Assembly: GCA_009667805.1 (NCBI GenBank)
Contig: CM019066.1
Location: 8,184,001 to 8,248,000, forward strand
Source of the DNA: Leptobrachium leishanense
Lineage: Eukaryota > Chordata > Amphibia > Anura > Megophryidae
DNA length: 64,000 nt
Direction: 5' to 3'
Made by a program: the position numbers and the translations under genes. The notes under the pieces are model-generated. The model searched no databases. It was not told where the DNA came from and was given only the letters and a program-made list of their open reading frames with translations. Position 1 is the first letter of the stretch; every line of letters starts with the position of its first letter. Positions 11,012-22,177 of the stretch are shown here, piece by piece.

Positions 11012-12376
11012 TAGGGATGAGCCGAACACCCCCGTTTTCGGTTCGAACTCGAACAATTTCAAAAGTGCGAGTTCGAACGCAAACACGATCCGAACTCAAT
11101 GCAAGTCAATGGGACTCGAACTTTCGGTTTTTAGAGTGCCCTCCAAGAGGGCATATATGCAAGATATTTGCCATAAAAGGTGTATGGGGGTCCGGGTAGT
11201 GCCCTGGGGGACAGGAAAGAATGAAAAAAGTTTAAAAAAAGACGTTTTTAAAGGAACAGTGATTTTTCCATGAAATAAAGGTTAAGAATAAAAACGAAAA
11301 ATTCCTTCAAATATCGTGCCTAGGAGGTCCCCATAACCTGCCTGTGAAGTGGCGGATTTGTCGGATGTATAGAAACATTTAAAAAGAAAAAACTGACATT
11401 TCAATTGCCGGTAAATGTTTTTCCTTTAATCTATTCATAAACAACTGCTTGGGGCGGCAGCTTGTATGAAAAGAGGAGACGTTTTAGGACACGCAGAACA
11501 AGTTTAGTGATTTTTTAGCTAAATTATGGTGAAACTTATGCAGGCTTTGGATGAAAGTAACAGGTGCATTAAAATTGGACCTTTGGTGGCAGCTAGTGCC
11601 TTCACACTGTAACCCCTCTGAGGTATTGTGGAAGAGTGCAGTGGTGGACTCTGCATTCAAATATTAAAATGATTGGATTCTGGTACACGCGTCAGTGCAC
11701 CCAAATATTGGGCCTTTGGTGCCAGCTAGTGCCTTCACACCATAACCCCTCTGAGGTATTGTGGAAGAGTGCAGTGGTGGAGGTTTAGGGAATGCAGAAG
11801 AGATCCTCGATCTATTCAGTTACATCAGCATCAGGGGAGTGATAGCTGTGTGCTGATCCAGGACTGATTCATTTTTATAAATGTCAGTTGGTCTACAGAG
11901 TCGGTGGACAGATGCACTCTTTTTTCTGTGACAAAACCTCCAGCGGCACTGAACGTCCTTTCAGAAAGCACGCTGGATGAAGGGCAACCTAGTAGCTCCA
12001 TAGCATATTGGCAAGTTCTGGCCAGTGATCCAATCTCAAAACCCAGTAAGCCAGTGGATCATCTGCTGGAAAGGTATCCAGGTCTGCCCTTGCCCCTAGA
12101 TAGTCCTGCACCATATGGTGAAGACGCTGGCAATGGGTGCCTAAAATTGATGTCCATGGGCGTCGTGGACTAAAAAAATTGGAAAAGGCATCAGTCAAGC
12201 AGCCCCCTTCACTGCTCTTCCTCTGATAAACAGCAGCCTCACAAGCATGTGTGTCATCAGTTGGTAACCTACCAGTTTCTGGAAAGGTGTTACACAAGTG
12301 TCGCTTTAGAGCGTCCTCAAGTTTTTTAATCCTGTGCTCCCTTCATCGCTGTGTGAGGGCAGGATGAGCTCTGCAA
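11012..12376 (-). mobile_element. hAT 3' half, minus orientation
   Basis: It starts TAGGGATGAGCCGAACACCC, the same terminus as 5846, and continues with two diverged copies of the 146-bp unit. It then carries the C-terminal transposase fragment (separate entry) and stops where an opposite-facing hAT 5' terminus begins at 12377. It is one half of a head-to-head rearrangement. Confidence 0.8.
11840..12350 (-). pseudogene. hAT transposase C-terminal dimerisation region
   Basis: On the minus strand a frame from about 12350 reads EHRIKKLEDALKRHL, then CNTFPETG, then the hAT C-terminal block MVQDYLG...DPLAYWVLRLDHWPELANML (12100-11990). The PLxYW...WPxLA pattern is the hAT dimerisation region, where the final catalytic Glu and dimer contacts lie. 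No N-terminal BED or RNase H-like core precedes it here. The plus-strand transposase at 14044-16690 lacks exactly this region. The two pieces may derive from one family split by rearrangement, which is an inference. Confidence 0.75.
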
Positions 12377-12752
12377 TAGGGATGAGCTGTTCGGTTCGAT
12401 CTGTTCAGAGTTCGATTCGAACATCGCCAGTTCGGATGTTTGTGAACTACGAACATTTCCGCGTGTTCGGTTCGAGTTCACCCACAATGCACCACAATGG
12501 ACCACAATGCACTTTTCCACTGGCCTGAAGCTTGTAATTGGCTACAGCATTGCACCTGACCACAGGTTTTGCCCAATCATGGGCTCACAGAGCTAAGTCC
12601 CGCAGCACACTATATAAGGCTTCACACAGCCCCAGCACGTGTTTTCTGAGAGGAGATTGTTCTGTTAGTATGTCTTCTCAGTGCCAGCAGCTATTGGAGG
12701 GGTCTCACTTCTACAAGATATCTGGGAATTGTAATCTGTGTCTTGTCCCTAC
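12377..12752 (+). mobile_element. hAT 5' end fragment
   Basis: It starts TAGGGATGAGCTGTTCGG and follows the 5' sequence of the family (CACAATGCACCACAATG, CACTTTTCCACTGGCCTGAA), with an internal deletion near 12560. It is interrupted at 12753 by a second copy of the same terminus. Confidence 0.8.
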
Positions 12753-13089
12753 TAGGGATGAGCTGTTCTGTTCGATCGGTTCCGAGTTCGATTCGAACAT
12801 TGGCCATTCAAAAGTTTGCCAACTTCGAACTTTTCCGCGTGTTCGCCGCATGTTCGCCCACAATGGACCACAATGCACTTTTCCACTAGCCTGAAGCTTA
12901 TAATTGGCTACAGCCTTGCACCTGACCACAGGTAAAGTGCAAGACTATGCCAATCATGGCTCAGAGTCCTGATTGGGCAAATTTTGCCCAATCATGGGCT
13001 CACAGAGCTAAGTCCTGCAGCACACTATATAAGGCTTCACACAGCCTTCAGCACGTGTTTTTTGAGAGAAGATTGTTGTGTTAGTGTGT

Positions 13090-13620
13090 GTTCTCACTGC
13101 CGTCTGCCAGAAGCTATTGGGGGTCTCATTTCTACAAAATATCTGGGAATTGTTCTAATCTTTGTGTTCTCACTGCCACCAACTATTTTGGGGGTCTCAT
13201 TTCTACAAAATATCTGGGAATTGTTGTAATCTTTGTGTTCTCACTGCCACCAGCAATTGTGGGGGTCTCATTTCTACAAAATATCTGGGAATTGTTCTAA
13301 TCTTTGTGTTCTCACCGCCACCAACTATTTTGGGGGTCTCATTTCTACAAAATATCTGGGAATTGTCGTAATCTTTGTGTTCTCACTGCCACCAGCAATT
13401 GTGGGGGTCTCATTTCTACAAAATATCTGGGAATTGTTCTAATCTTTGTGTTCTCACTGCCACCAACTATTTTGGGGGTCTCATTTCTACAAAATATCTG
13501 GGAATTGTTGTAATCTTTGTGTTCTCACTGCCACCAGCAATTGCAGGGGTCTCATTTCTAGAAGATATCTGGGAATTGTTGTAATCTGTGTGTTCTCACT
13601 GCCACCCATCAGGGGGTCTC
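13090..13620 (+). repeat. Tandem array, 71-bp unit
   Basis: The block GGGGTCTCATTTCTAC...CTGGGAATTG recurs every 71 bp. Two alternating unit types are seen, ACCAACTATTTTG and ACCAGCAATTGTG, which suggests a dimeric higher-order unit of 142 bp. The overlapping 69-codon frames spaced 71 bp apart are artefacts. Diverged units continue to about 13910. Confidence 0.9.
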
Positions 13621-14043
13621 ACTGATTTATAGGAGATTTCTGGGAATTGTAATCTGTGTCTTCTCACTGCCAGCTATTAGGGGGTCCCACATACTTCTAG
13701 CAGATTTCTGCAAATTGTAATCTGTGTCTTGTCACTGTTGCCAGCTATCAGGGGGTCCTATCAGGGGTCTCACTGACTTGTAGGTGGTTTCTGGGAATTG
13801 TAGTTTGTGTCTTGTCACTGCCACCCATCAGGGGGTCTCACTGACTTATAGGAGGTTTCTGGGAATTGTAATCTGTGTCTTGTCACTGGTTGCCAGCTAT
13901 CAGGGTGTCTCACTGAGTTATACCAGAGTTCTGGAAATCTTTAATCTTTATACCAGAGTTGAATCAGAGTTCTGCATATCTCCAATTTTTATAACAGAGT
14001 TGTATCAGAGTTCTGTATATCTTTAATCTATATATCACTCACC

Positions 14044-16690
14044 ATGTCAGAAAGACCAAAAAGGACAGGCAGACGCTCCCAGACACAGATAAGAGGGCAA
14101 GCAGCCTCTGTGTTGGGAGGCTGTGCCTCTGGTTGTGGTGGACGTGGTGCATCCTCTGCAGGGGCACGCTTGTCCTTTCTAACTGGTGCTGGCCATCTTA
14201 AGCAGCAGCAACATACAGAGGATTTGGTAGATTGGCTAACCATCCTAACCATCCTCATCCTCCGAGTCCTCTGCCAGCCAGGCTTGTAGTGCTTTACAGT
14301 CCACCTCAGCTGCCAAAGCATCTAATGCAGCCTCCATGTCCACAGCTACTCCTGCCGTAGCCTCACTATCACACACGGAGGAGTCAGCGGAATTGTTTGA
14401 CTACAATGAAAGTGACATGCTGCTTGAGGATGCGCAGCAACTACAGTACTTTGATTCAATCTCTGAGGTTGAGGAAGGGAGTAAAATCAACCTAGAGGAA
14501 GGGGGTGTCAGTGATGACACACAAATAGCTGGCACTCATGTTGCCCCAGCAGCTGCAGCATACTGACAAGTTGGCTCCAGTGACGAGGAGATAGCGGGTG
14601 ATGACAATGATGATGAGGTCACTGACTCCACCTGGGTGACTGATCGAACAGAGGAGTCAAGTGAGGAGGAGGAGGCACAACAAACACGAGGCACAACGTC
14701 CTCTATGACCAACCGTAGCACTAGCCAGTCCAAGGCATCAGATGTCAGAGCTGCTCAGGTGCAGAGCGCAATTGTCTCAAAGCACACATCCAGGAACTCT
14801 GCTGTCTGGGAGTTATTTAAGAAATGTGCAGCAGACCGCACCTTTGCTATTTGTAATCTATGTCAGATGAGGCTCAAGCGTGGGAAAGACACCGGACGCT
14901 TGGGTACCACGTGCTTGAGGCGACATATGAACACCTGCCACGCATCCTGTTGGCACAAAACTTTGCGTAGGTCCTCCTCACCTGTCTCTACCCCCACTAT
15001 ATGTCCTGCCATATCATTGACTCCAACCTCCACTGACAGGGATGATGCTACAGTAATGGATGTACCAGGTCCTTCCTCACAATGTGACAGCATCCCATCA
15101 GCTGAAGATTTACGCAGTCAGATTACGTTGCCCCAGCTGCTGCAGCGTAAGAAAAAATATAGTCCCAACCGTCCCCAAGCACAGCGTCTAAATGCCAGCT
15201 TAGCAAAATTACTCGCATTGCAGCTGCTGCCTTTCCAGCTGGTGGACTCTGCTTCCTTCTGTGAATTTTTTGAATGTGCTGTACCACAGTGGCAGGTTCC
15301 AAAATGCCATTTCTTTTCATGGAAGGCCATTCCAGCACTATACCAGCATGTGGAAGTCAATGTTATGGAGTCATTGGGAAAGGCAGTCAGCAGCAAGGTG
15401 CATGTGACTTTAGACACGTGGTCCAGCAAGCATGGACAGGGCCATTACATTTCCTTCATGGCACACTGGGTAACTCTGCTTGCAGCTGGGAGGATCCAGG
15501 ACGGGGCTCTGTGCTGGAGCTTGTTCATCCACTACGCCTCCAGAAAGCTGCTAGTATGAGGTCTGTCTGCTCCACCACCACCTCTCCCTCTTCCTCCTCC
15601 TCCTTCTCTGTCTCTGGCGAAGTGGCAGTTAAATCGAGTTTAAGTGGCAGGGGCTACGCAATGGCTCAAGCAAAAATATGCCATACTGTGCTTGAGCTGG
15701 TTTGTTTAGGGGACAGGAGCCACACCGGGCCAGAAATTCTGTGAGCTCTGCAGGGGCAGGTGCAGAGATGATTAACATCACTCCAGCTTGAGCTGGGAAT
15801 GGTCATCTGTGATAATGGAAGCAACCTTTTCTCCGCCCTACGCCTGGGTAAGTTGACGCTGGTACCATGCCTAGCACATGTCCTAAATCTGGTGGTACAG
15901 CATTTCCTAACCAGGTACCCAGGGCTGGCAGAGCTTCTCAGCCAGGCCAGAAACGTTAGCAGCCACTTCAGTCAGTCATTCCCAGCAGGTGTTCGCCTGG
16001 CAGAAATTTAAAGAGAATTCCACCTTCCCACAAACCTTCTGATCTGTGACATGCCCACCAGGTGGAACTCGACATTAGCAATGCTGCAGCGTCTGCACAA
16101 GCAGCAGAGGCCCATCAACAAGTACCTGTGTGAGTATGGCACAAGGACAGGTTCAGGTCAACTTGGTTTTTTTTCCCCCGCAGTGGCTGATGATCAAGGA
16201 TGCATGCACTGTACTGTCACCATTTGAGGAGGCAATAAGGATGGTGAGCAGGGACAGTTTTCTTGCTGGAGCGCACTCTGCGGGGAATTATAGATGTGGC
16301 ACTAGAGGCAGAGCAGTGGGAGGAAGAGGACGACTTCCCTAGCTCTCAAGGCCCCAGTCTTTCCGCAGACAGCATTCCTGCGGGTCCTCAGATCAGACAT
16401 GAGGAGGTTGAGGAGGAGGAATATTTAAGTAGTGGGAGCATTGAAGGTGGGGATTCCTCAAGGGAGGGTTTTGTGTGCCCAGAAACCCAAGGACTAGTAC
16501 GTGGTTGGGAGGAGGTAGTGCACGGGACGGTCATCCTCAGTGACCAGGAACACTCTGAAACTAATGCCACCTCCAACCTACGCTGCATGGGCTCCCTTAT
16601 CCTGCAAAGCCTGCTAAAGGACCCCAGGATTCGTGCTATCAAGGAGAGGGATCATTACTGGTTGGCAAGCCTGCCCCTGGCCAGGAGGTG
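14044..16690 (+). pseudogene. hAT transposase with BED zinc finger, disrupted
   Basis: The probable start at 14044 (MSERPKRTGRRSQTQ) is conserved in the inverted copy at 17562. An acidic N-terminal region (ELFDYNESDMLLEDAQQ) leads to a BED finger at about 14810-14940, with CNLC and RRHMNTCH as the C2/H2 ligands. The hAT core follows: LLALQLLPFQLVDSASFCEF, VHVTLDTWSSKHGQGHYISF (first Asp), then MVICDNGSNLFSAL with CLAHVLNLVVQHFL (second Asp, 15799-15930) and MPTRWNSTLAMLQRL (16050). Later LERTLRGIIDVALE is visible. Frame changes occur between 14290 and 14336 and around 15500-15550, and stops fall at 14564, 15557, 15742 and 16009. The C-terminal dimerisation block is absent. In intact relatives this enzyme cuts and rejoins DNA at the TIRs in the nucleus. 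Confidence 0.88.
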
Positions 16691-16692
16691 GT

Positions 16693-17959
16693 CATATGTC
16701 GCCTCAAGCATGTGGTACCCAAGTGTCTGATGTCTTTCCCACGCTTGATCCTCTACCGACATAGCTTACAAATAGCAATGGTGCGGTCTGCTGCACATGT
16801 CGTGAATAAACTCCCAGACAGCAGAGATCCTAGTCGTGTGCTGCGAGACAATAGCGCTCTGCACCTGAGCAGCTCTGACATCTGATGCCTTGGGCTGGCT
16901 ACAGTTGCTCATAGAGGACGTTCTGCCTCGTTTTTGTTGTGCCTCCTTCTCCTCCATTGACTCCTCTGTTCGATCAGGTACCCAGGTGGAGTCAGTGACC
17001 TCATCATCGTCATCACCCCCTATCTCCTCGTCACTGGAGCCAACTTAGCAGTGTGCTGCAGCTGCTGGGGGAATATGAGTGCCAGTTCTTTGTGTGTCAC
17101 TGGCACCCCTCCCTCTAGGCTTATTATATTCCCTTCCTCAACCTCAGAGTTTGAATCAGAGCACTGGAGTTTCTGTGCATCCTCAAGCAGCATGTCACTG
17201 TCACTGTAGTCAAACAATTCCGCTGACTGGCCATGATAGTGAGGCTACAGCAGGAGTAGCTGTGGACATGGAGGCTGCATTAGATGCTTTAGACTGTAGA
17301 CTTTAGACTGTAAAACACTGCAAGCCTGGCTGGCAGAGGACTTGGAGGATGAGGAGGGCCTGGTTAGCCAATCCTACAAATCCTCTGTATGTTGCTGCTG
17401 CTTAAGACGGCCAGCACCAGTTAGAAACAAGGACAAGCGTGCCCCTGCAGAGGATGCACCACGTCCACGATGACAAGGGGCACAATCTTCCGACACAAAG
17501 GCTGCTTGTCCGCTTATCTGTGTCTGGGAGCATCTGCCTGTCCTTTTTGGTCTTTCTGACATGGTGAGTGATATATAGATTAAAGTTATACAGAACTCTG
17601 ATTCAACTCTGGTTTAAAGATTGGAGATATGCAGAACTATGATTCAACTGTGTTATCTAGATTAAAGATATTCAGAACTATGCTATAACTCAGTGATACA
17701 CCCTGTCTCTGATAGCTGGCAGTGACAACACACAGATTCAAATTCACAGAACTCTGGTATAAAACAGTGATAAAGCCTGTCCCTGATAGCCTTTGCAGTG
17801 CCAACACAGATTCCAATTTCCAGAGAGCAGATATAATTCAGTGATACAGCCTGTCCCTGATACCTGGCAGTGCCAAGACAGAGATTAAAATTTCCAGAAG
17901 TATGCTATGCCTCAGTCATACACCCTTATAGCTGGCAGTGCCAAGACACAGATTCAAAT
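16693..17959 (-). pseudogene. Inverted duplicate of the hAT 5' region and transposase N-terminus
   Basis: The minus strand from 17562 reads MSERPKRTGRCSQTQISGQA and continues with ELFDYSDSDMLLEDAQKLQ, parallel to 14044-14480. 16693-16745 is the reverse complement of the BED-finger region at 14880-14930. 17575-17959 corresponds to the sequence upstream of the start codon. It differs from the plus-strand copy by many substitutions, so it is not a recent duplication or an assembly mirror. It ends abruptly at 17960 against a MITE. Confidence 0.85.
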
Positions 17960-18210
17960 TGGCTATTTTGACCTAGAATTTTCCATTCTCCAGTCATTCT
18001 CCTGGTTTTCACCGCTCTCTGAATAACCCTGACAGGGTTATTCAGAGAGCGGTGAAAACCAGGAGAATAACTGGAGAAGTGAAAATTCTAGGTCAAAATA
18101 ACCAGAGAAATTCTCCCATTTATCTCACTTTCCAAATCGGCTATTTGGTCTGGATTGTTCATTCTCCTGGCAATTCTCCTGGTTTTCATCTCTCTCTGAA
18201 TAACCCTGTG
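17960..18210. mobile_element. Palindromic pair of short MITEs
   Basis: 17960-18032 is the reverse complement of about 18036-18106, meeting at AACCCTGACAGGGTT. The arms contain AGAGAGCGGTGAAAACCAGG. 18106-18210 then completes one full MITE like that at 5275 (ATTCTCCCATTTATCTCACT). This looks like one MITE inserted next to a half copy in the opposite orientation. Confidence 0.8.
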
Positions 18211-18238
18211 TATGTCTTTGTACAATTGTTCATGTTAA

Positions 18239-18600
18239 CCCCTTCACTACCAAGTGATTTTCCAAAAAAAAAACATTGTCAGGAACCAGTGTTTTTTAGA
18301 AAAATAATTTTAATTAATTATACCATAGAAAATATTTGGGAATATTCGAAATGGATTCTTTATTGTAATAATAGATTTGGCAGGCAGATGTCGTCATCTG
18401 CTGGTCCAATGGAGTTACTGCAGTTAGAGCTGCAGCTCGTGGCTCTGTGTATCTGCTGGTCCAATGGAGTCCAAATTTAATTATTTTGCAGCAAACAAAT
18501 GTCATTTGCTTTTATCATGCACGACTGCGAATCGAGTTATATTGGGCACCCGATGGTGCCTTTGAAAACCCAAGTTATCTTGATCTCTGTAGTCAAGGGG
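18239..18600. mobile_element. piggyBac-like MITE, TTAA flanks
   Basis: It is flanked by TTAA (18235-18238 and 18601-18604). The termini are CCCCTTCACTACCAAGTG and, reversed, CCCCTTGACTACAGAG. The centre carries CAGATGTCGTCATCTGCTGG, a palindromic core also seen in the TTAA-flanked element at 61820. No coding content. Confidence 0.8.
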
Positions 18601-18604
18601 TTAA

Positions 18605-19095
18605 ATCAGGAATATGTACCTTGTAAAATTTCACTTGCCTTGCTTCAGGAGTTAGTTATCAGTCAGCTGAAAGAGGTTTTCACAGCGTGAACAGCTTAAT
18701 TTCATTATTTTTTTGCCTGAGTAGAAAATGTCTCTTTCCATTTGTCCGTCATATCTGTCTGTCTTGCGATAAGTCTGTTCTATCTCTATCACATAGTGCT
18801 TTGCAAAGATGTTGTATCGTATCATTTTATCCAGCGTGTTGCTGCCCTCTAGTGGTGCAGCCTTAAACAGTCAAGAAATAGTGTAAACTTTTAAAATCTA
18901 GTTTAATGCACAGAATTATTTCACCCCTATAATTTTATCAACAGTAAAACAAATTCTTCAGCCTGGGAGAAATTTTATGGCTGAAAATAGCTGCACTGAA
19001 TAAAAATACTCTAGATTAGCAACCCTGGAAACATTTTTTAAAATGACAAAGACGTCTGGTACCTTTGTCCTTTTTTTACAAAAATGCACTGAAAA
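18605..19095. other. No gene seen
   Basis: AT-rich sequence between the TTAA-flanked MITE and the microsatellite left of the Tc1 element. No repeat structure or coding content recognised. Confidence 0.4.
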
Positions 19096-19097
19096 AT

Positions 19098-19154
19098 TAT
19101 ATAATATAATAAATATATATATATATTATAAAATCACACACACACACACACACA
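19098..19154. repeat. AT and CA microsatellites
   Basis: An AT-rich run followed by about ten CA units directly abuts the Tc1 left terminus. The right flank (20783-20815) is also TA-rich, consistent with insertion into a TA-rich target and later CA expansion that erased the left TA. Confidence 0.85.
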
Positions 19155-20780
19155 CAGTTGTGTTCAAAATTATTCAACCCCCAATGCTGTAAAAGGGTTT
19201 TAGGGAATTTAGTGTACATTTGTAATTGTATTCAGAATGAAATCCTACAAGGACTTTTTAAAGAACCATATGCAACTAAAATGACATCAATTGGTTTTGT
19301 AATACAGTAGTAAATGTTTCTTTTGTGAATTCTTCATTGACACAATTATTCAACCCCTTAAAGACTACCACTCTGAAGAACAGAGGTTCATTCAAGTGTT
19401 TTCAATCAGGTATTGAAAACACCTGTGGATGTCACGAAAGCAGCAATAAAGCATAATAAGCACCAATTAGGCAGCTTTAAAATGACTGTGATACTCAGCT
19501 CCTTCTAGACATTTACTGGTGTGGTTACAAACATGGTGAAGTCAAGAGAATGGTCCAGGAAGACAAGAGAAGAGGTAATTACTCTTCACAGGAAGGGCAA
19601 TGGCTATAAGAAGATTGCAAAGATGTTAAACATACCAAGAGAGACCATAGGAAGCATCATTCGCAAATTCAAGGCAAAGGGCACTGTTGAAACGCTACCT
19701 GGTCGTGGCAGATAGAAGATGCTGACTTCGACTGCTGTGCGCTACCTGAAGCGTAGAGTGGAGAAAAGTCCCCGTGTGACTGCTGAGGAACTGAGAAAAG
19801 ATTTGTCAGATGTGGGTACTGAAGTTTCAGCTCAGACAATACGGCGCACACTGCGTAATGAAGGCCTCCATGCCAGAACTCCCAGGCGCACCCCCTTGCT
19901 GTCTCCAAAGAGTAAGAAGAGTCGACTGCAGTATGCCAAAAGTCATGTGGACAAACCACAGAAGATGATTTGGGATAGTGTTCTGTGGACTGATGAAACA
20001 AAATTAGAACTGTTTGGGCCCATGGATCAACGCTATGTTTGGAGGAGGAAGAACAAGGCCTATGAAGAAAAGAACACCTTGCCTACTGTGAAGCATGGTG
20101 GGGGGGGGGTCAATCATGCTTTGGGGCTGTTTTGCTTCTGCAGGTACAGGGAAGCTTCAGCGTGTGCAAGGTACCATGAATTCTCTTCAGTACCAGGAGA
20201 TATTGGATGACAATGTGATGCAGTCCGTCACAAACCTGAGGCTTGGGAGACGTTGGACCTTTCAACAGGACAATGATCCCAAGCATACCTCCAAGTCCAC
20301 TAGAGCATGGTTGCAGATTTAAGGCTGGAACATTTTGGAGTGGCCATCGCAGTCACCTGACTTAAATCCGATTGAGAACCTCTGGTGGGACTTAAAGAAA
20401 GCAGTTGCAGTGCGCAAGCCTAAGAATCTGACTGAACTGGAGGCTTTTGCCCATGACGAATGGGCGAAGATACCCGTAGATCGCTGCAAGACACTTGTGT
20501 CAAGCTATGCTTCACGTTTAAAAGCTGTTATAACTGTAAAAGGATGTTGTACTAAGTACTAAGATTGAATGTCACTTGGGGGTTGAATAAAACTGATAAT
20601 GATGTGAGCACAGAAAAGACATTTGTGGTTATTTCATTATAAATGTTATGTTATATTTGTCTGACCTACACGTGCCTCTTTGATTTAATTGTAAGCAAGA
20701 TGACTGAATGATCAAAATCAATGTCAAACTGGCCAAAACACTCAATTTCAGTGGGGGTTGAATAATTTTGAACACAACTG
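19155..20780 (+). mobile_element. Tc1/mariner element, near full length
   Basis: The terminal inverted repeats CAGTTGTGTTCAAAATTATT (left) and its mirror (20753-20780) are nearly identical over about 30 bp. The length of 1626 bp is typical of Tc1. TA follows the right end; the left flank reads CA. It carries one transposase gene with few lesions. Confidence 0.95.
19533..20562 (+). pseudogene. Tc1-type transposase, DD34E, disrupted
   Basis: The chosen start is MVKSREWSRKTREEV at 19533. A paired-like helix-turn-helix follows: ITLHRKGNGYKKIAKMLNIP with IIRKFKAKGTVETLPGRGR, then a second HTH (VTAEELRKDL...TIRRTLRNEGL). The catalytic residues are Asp in LWTDETKLELFG (about 19992), Asp in FQQDNDPKHTSKS (about 20269) and Glu in SPDLNPIENLWWDLKKAV (about 20374). 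Lesions are a stop right after GRGR (19713), a frameshift at a run of ten G's near 20100 (HGGG to SIMLWGCFASAG), and a stop after AWLQI (20320). Other parts of the frame are clean, so decay looks recent. The intact enzyme would excise and insert the element at TA sites. Confidence 0.95.
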
Positions 20781-20782
20781 TA

Positions 20783-21073
20783 ATAAATTATATATATATA
20801 TTATATATAAATTTGGATGTTTTGTGTTTGCTTTCAACAAGCATTTGTCAGAGCACAGCTCATGCTCATGAAGATTCTTCACAATGCTGATCGGTTTATA
20901 TACATCCAGTTTCCATTTACAGTTTCAGAGTGTACAAGATTATTTGACACCTTAGCATGACTCAAGCAATGGCTCATCTTAAATGAGTCATAAAGCACTG
21001 TTAAAGTACGTGAAATGGTAGAGTAAAATAACAAGCATCTGCCATGTCAGTCATATAACTGTCACACAAGGGG
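20783..21073. other. No gene seen
   Basis: TA-rich flank of the Tc1 insertion followed by unremarkable sequence up to the Harbinger-type MITE. Confidence 0.4.
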
Positions 21074-21076
21074 TTA

Positions 21077-21499
21077 GGCTAGGGTCAGACGAACGCATTT
21101 TCGCGTTGTCTGTGAAAAAGTGCGTTCGAACGAATGGACGCATTTTTTCACGGAGTACGCGATAGCGGTCATACGATGCGCATTTGCATCCGTGATTTTG
21201 TACGGATCATCAATAAAACACTTTGTGCATCTGGACGTTATGTTGGCCGGACATTAGCAGTGTCTGACGTCTCCAATTCACGCACACACGCCTCTAGCGG
21301 ACGCAGTGCACTCTGTACAACCGTACTAGAGGTTTTACGTTCGACAAAATGCGTTCGTTTTCCACTTGCGTTGCGCAGCCGGACTTTTGTGCGACCGTAC
21401 TTCGTATATTGGCCGTCATTGCCTGGCACTTGCTGCTACTACAGCCGTGATTAAGTGCGCCTGCACGCGCGTTCGCACTGCGCTCGTCTGACCCTAGCC
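21077..21499. mobile_element. Harbinger-type MITE, subfamily 1
   Basis: It starts GGCTAGGGTCAGACGAACGC and ends CGTCTGACCCTAGCC, flanked by TTA on both sides (21074-21076, 21500-21502). A 3-bp TWA duplication is characteristic of PIF/Harbinger. The 423-bp interior (GCGTTCGAACGAATGGACGC, TTGTACGGATCATCAATAAA) defines subfamily 1. No transposase. Confidence 0.92.
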
Positions 21500-21930
21500 T
21501 TAAAGGGCCATTACCACCAAAAAATGAAATGTCCTTATTGTACGTTGTTGATCTCTTACATGTGCTTTGTTTCTCTTGTATGTTCAGTTAAGAAAATATT
21601 TTACTCTATGTGTCACTGGGCGCATCCATTGTGTGATATTTTAAGTTGCAAACTGCCCCCCCCCCCCACACAAAGTATCTTTCCATCACTTGCTCCTCAC
21701 TGTGTGGCTTTGGGAACAGAAAGGCGTGAATGGGGCGATCACTGACTCAAATCATTGTATTGTGTGAGATATATTCAAAGGACATAACCAGGAGGTAGAT
21801 TAGAAGTCTTTTAAGCTCCTTGTCTTGTGTAATTCAGCTGCCATCTCTAAACGCTTACTTATCGATGCGCTACGACAGCAACAACTCTGAAACAGAGCCC
21901 CCAGTTTTTTACTATTTTACAGGTGCACTT
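21500..21930 (+). mobile_element. AAAGGGCCATTACCACC-type MITE, partial
   Basis: It begins TTAAAGGGCCATTACCACC immediately after the Harbinger MITE. It shares TCTCTTGTATGTTCAGTTAAG and CTATGTGTCACTGGGCGCA with copies at 27656 and, inverted, 51915. The right end is not clear. Confidence 0.75.
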
Positions 21931-22177
21931 CTGCTTGAAAGAAAACCTGTTTGATTTTAAATCTAGAGTAAATTTAGTCATCTAATCAACTAAAGTAGAC
22001 TAAAATGAAAACAATTCATGCGACTAAAATATGACTAAAATGTCTTAAACCGGATTAAAACTTTCTGTTTCTGTCATAATTACAATGGTTTTGTAACCCA
22101 AGTGTTTTTCCTCACTTGTTTGCAACATGGTCACTTAAAAAAGACAAACTACAACTTGATTTGGAAACTTCTATTAA

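Larger units (their letters stand above)
12753..16690 (+). mobile_element. hAT element, transposase-bearing, 3' end missing
   Basis: The 5' terminus TAGGGATGAGCTGTTC is followed by the same 5' region as the deleted copy at 5846-8006, including CCAATCATGGGCTCACAG and a TATA-like CACTATATAAGGCTTC near 13022. It then has the 71-bp array and the transposase pseudogene. At about 16690 it passes into an inverted copy of its own 5' region instead of a normal 3' end, so it cannot transpose. Confidence 0.85.

Noticed and set aside
16693..17959. Assembly-mirror artefact explaining the inverted hAT copy
   Set aside because: The inverted copy differs from the plus-strand copy by many substitutions and indels, which a mirror artefact would not show.
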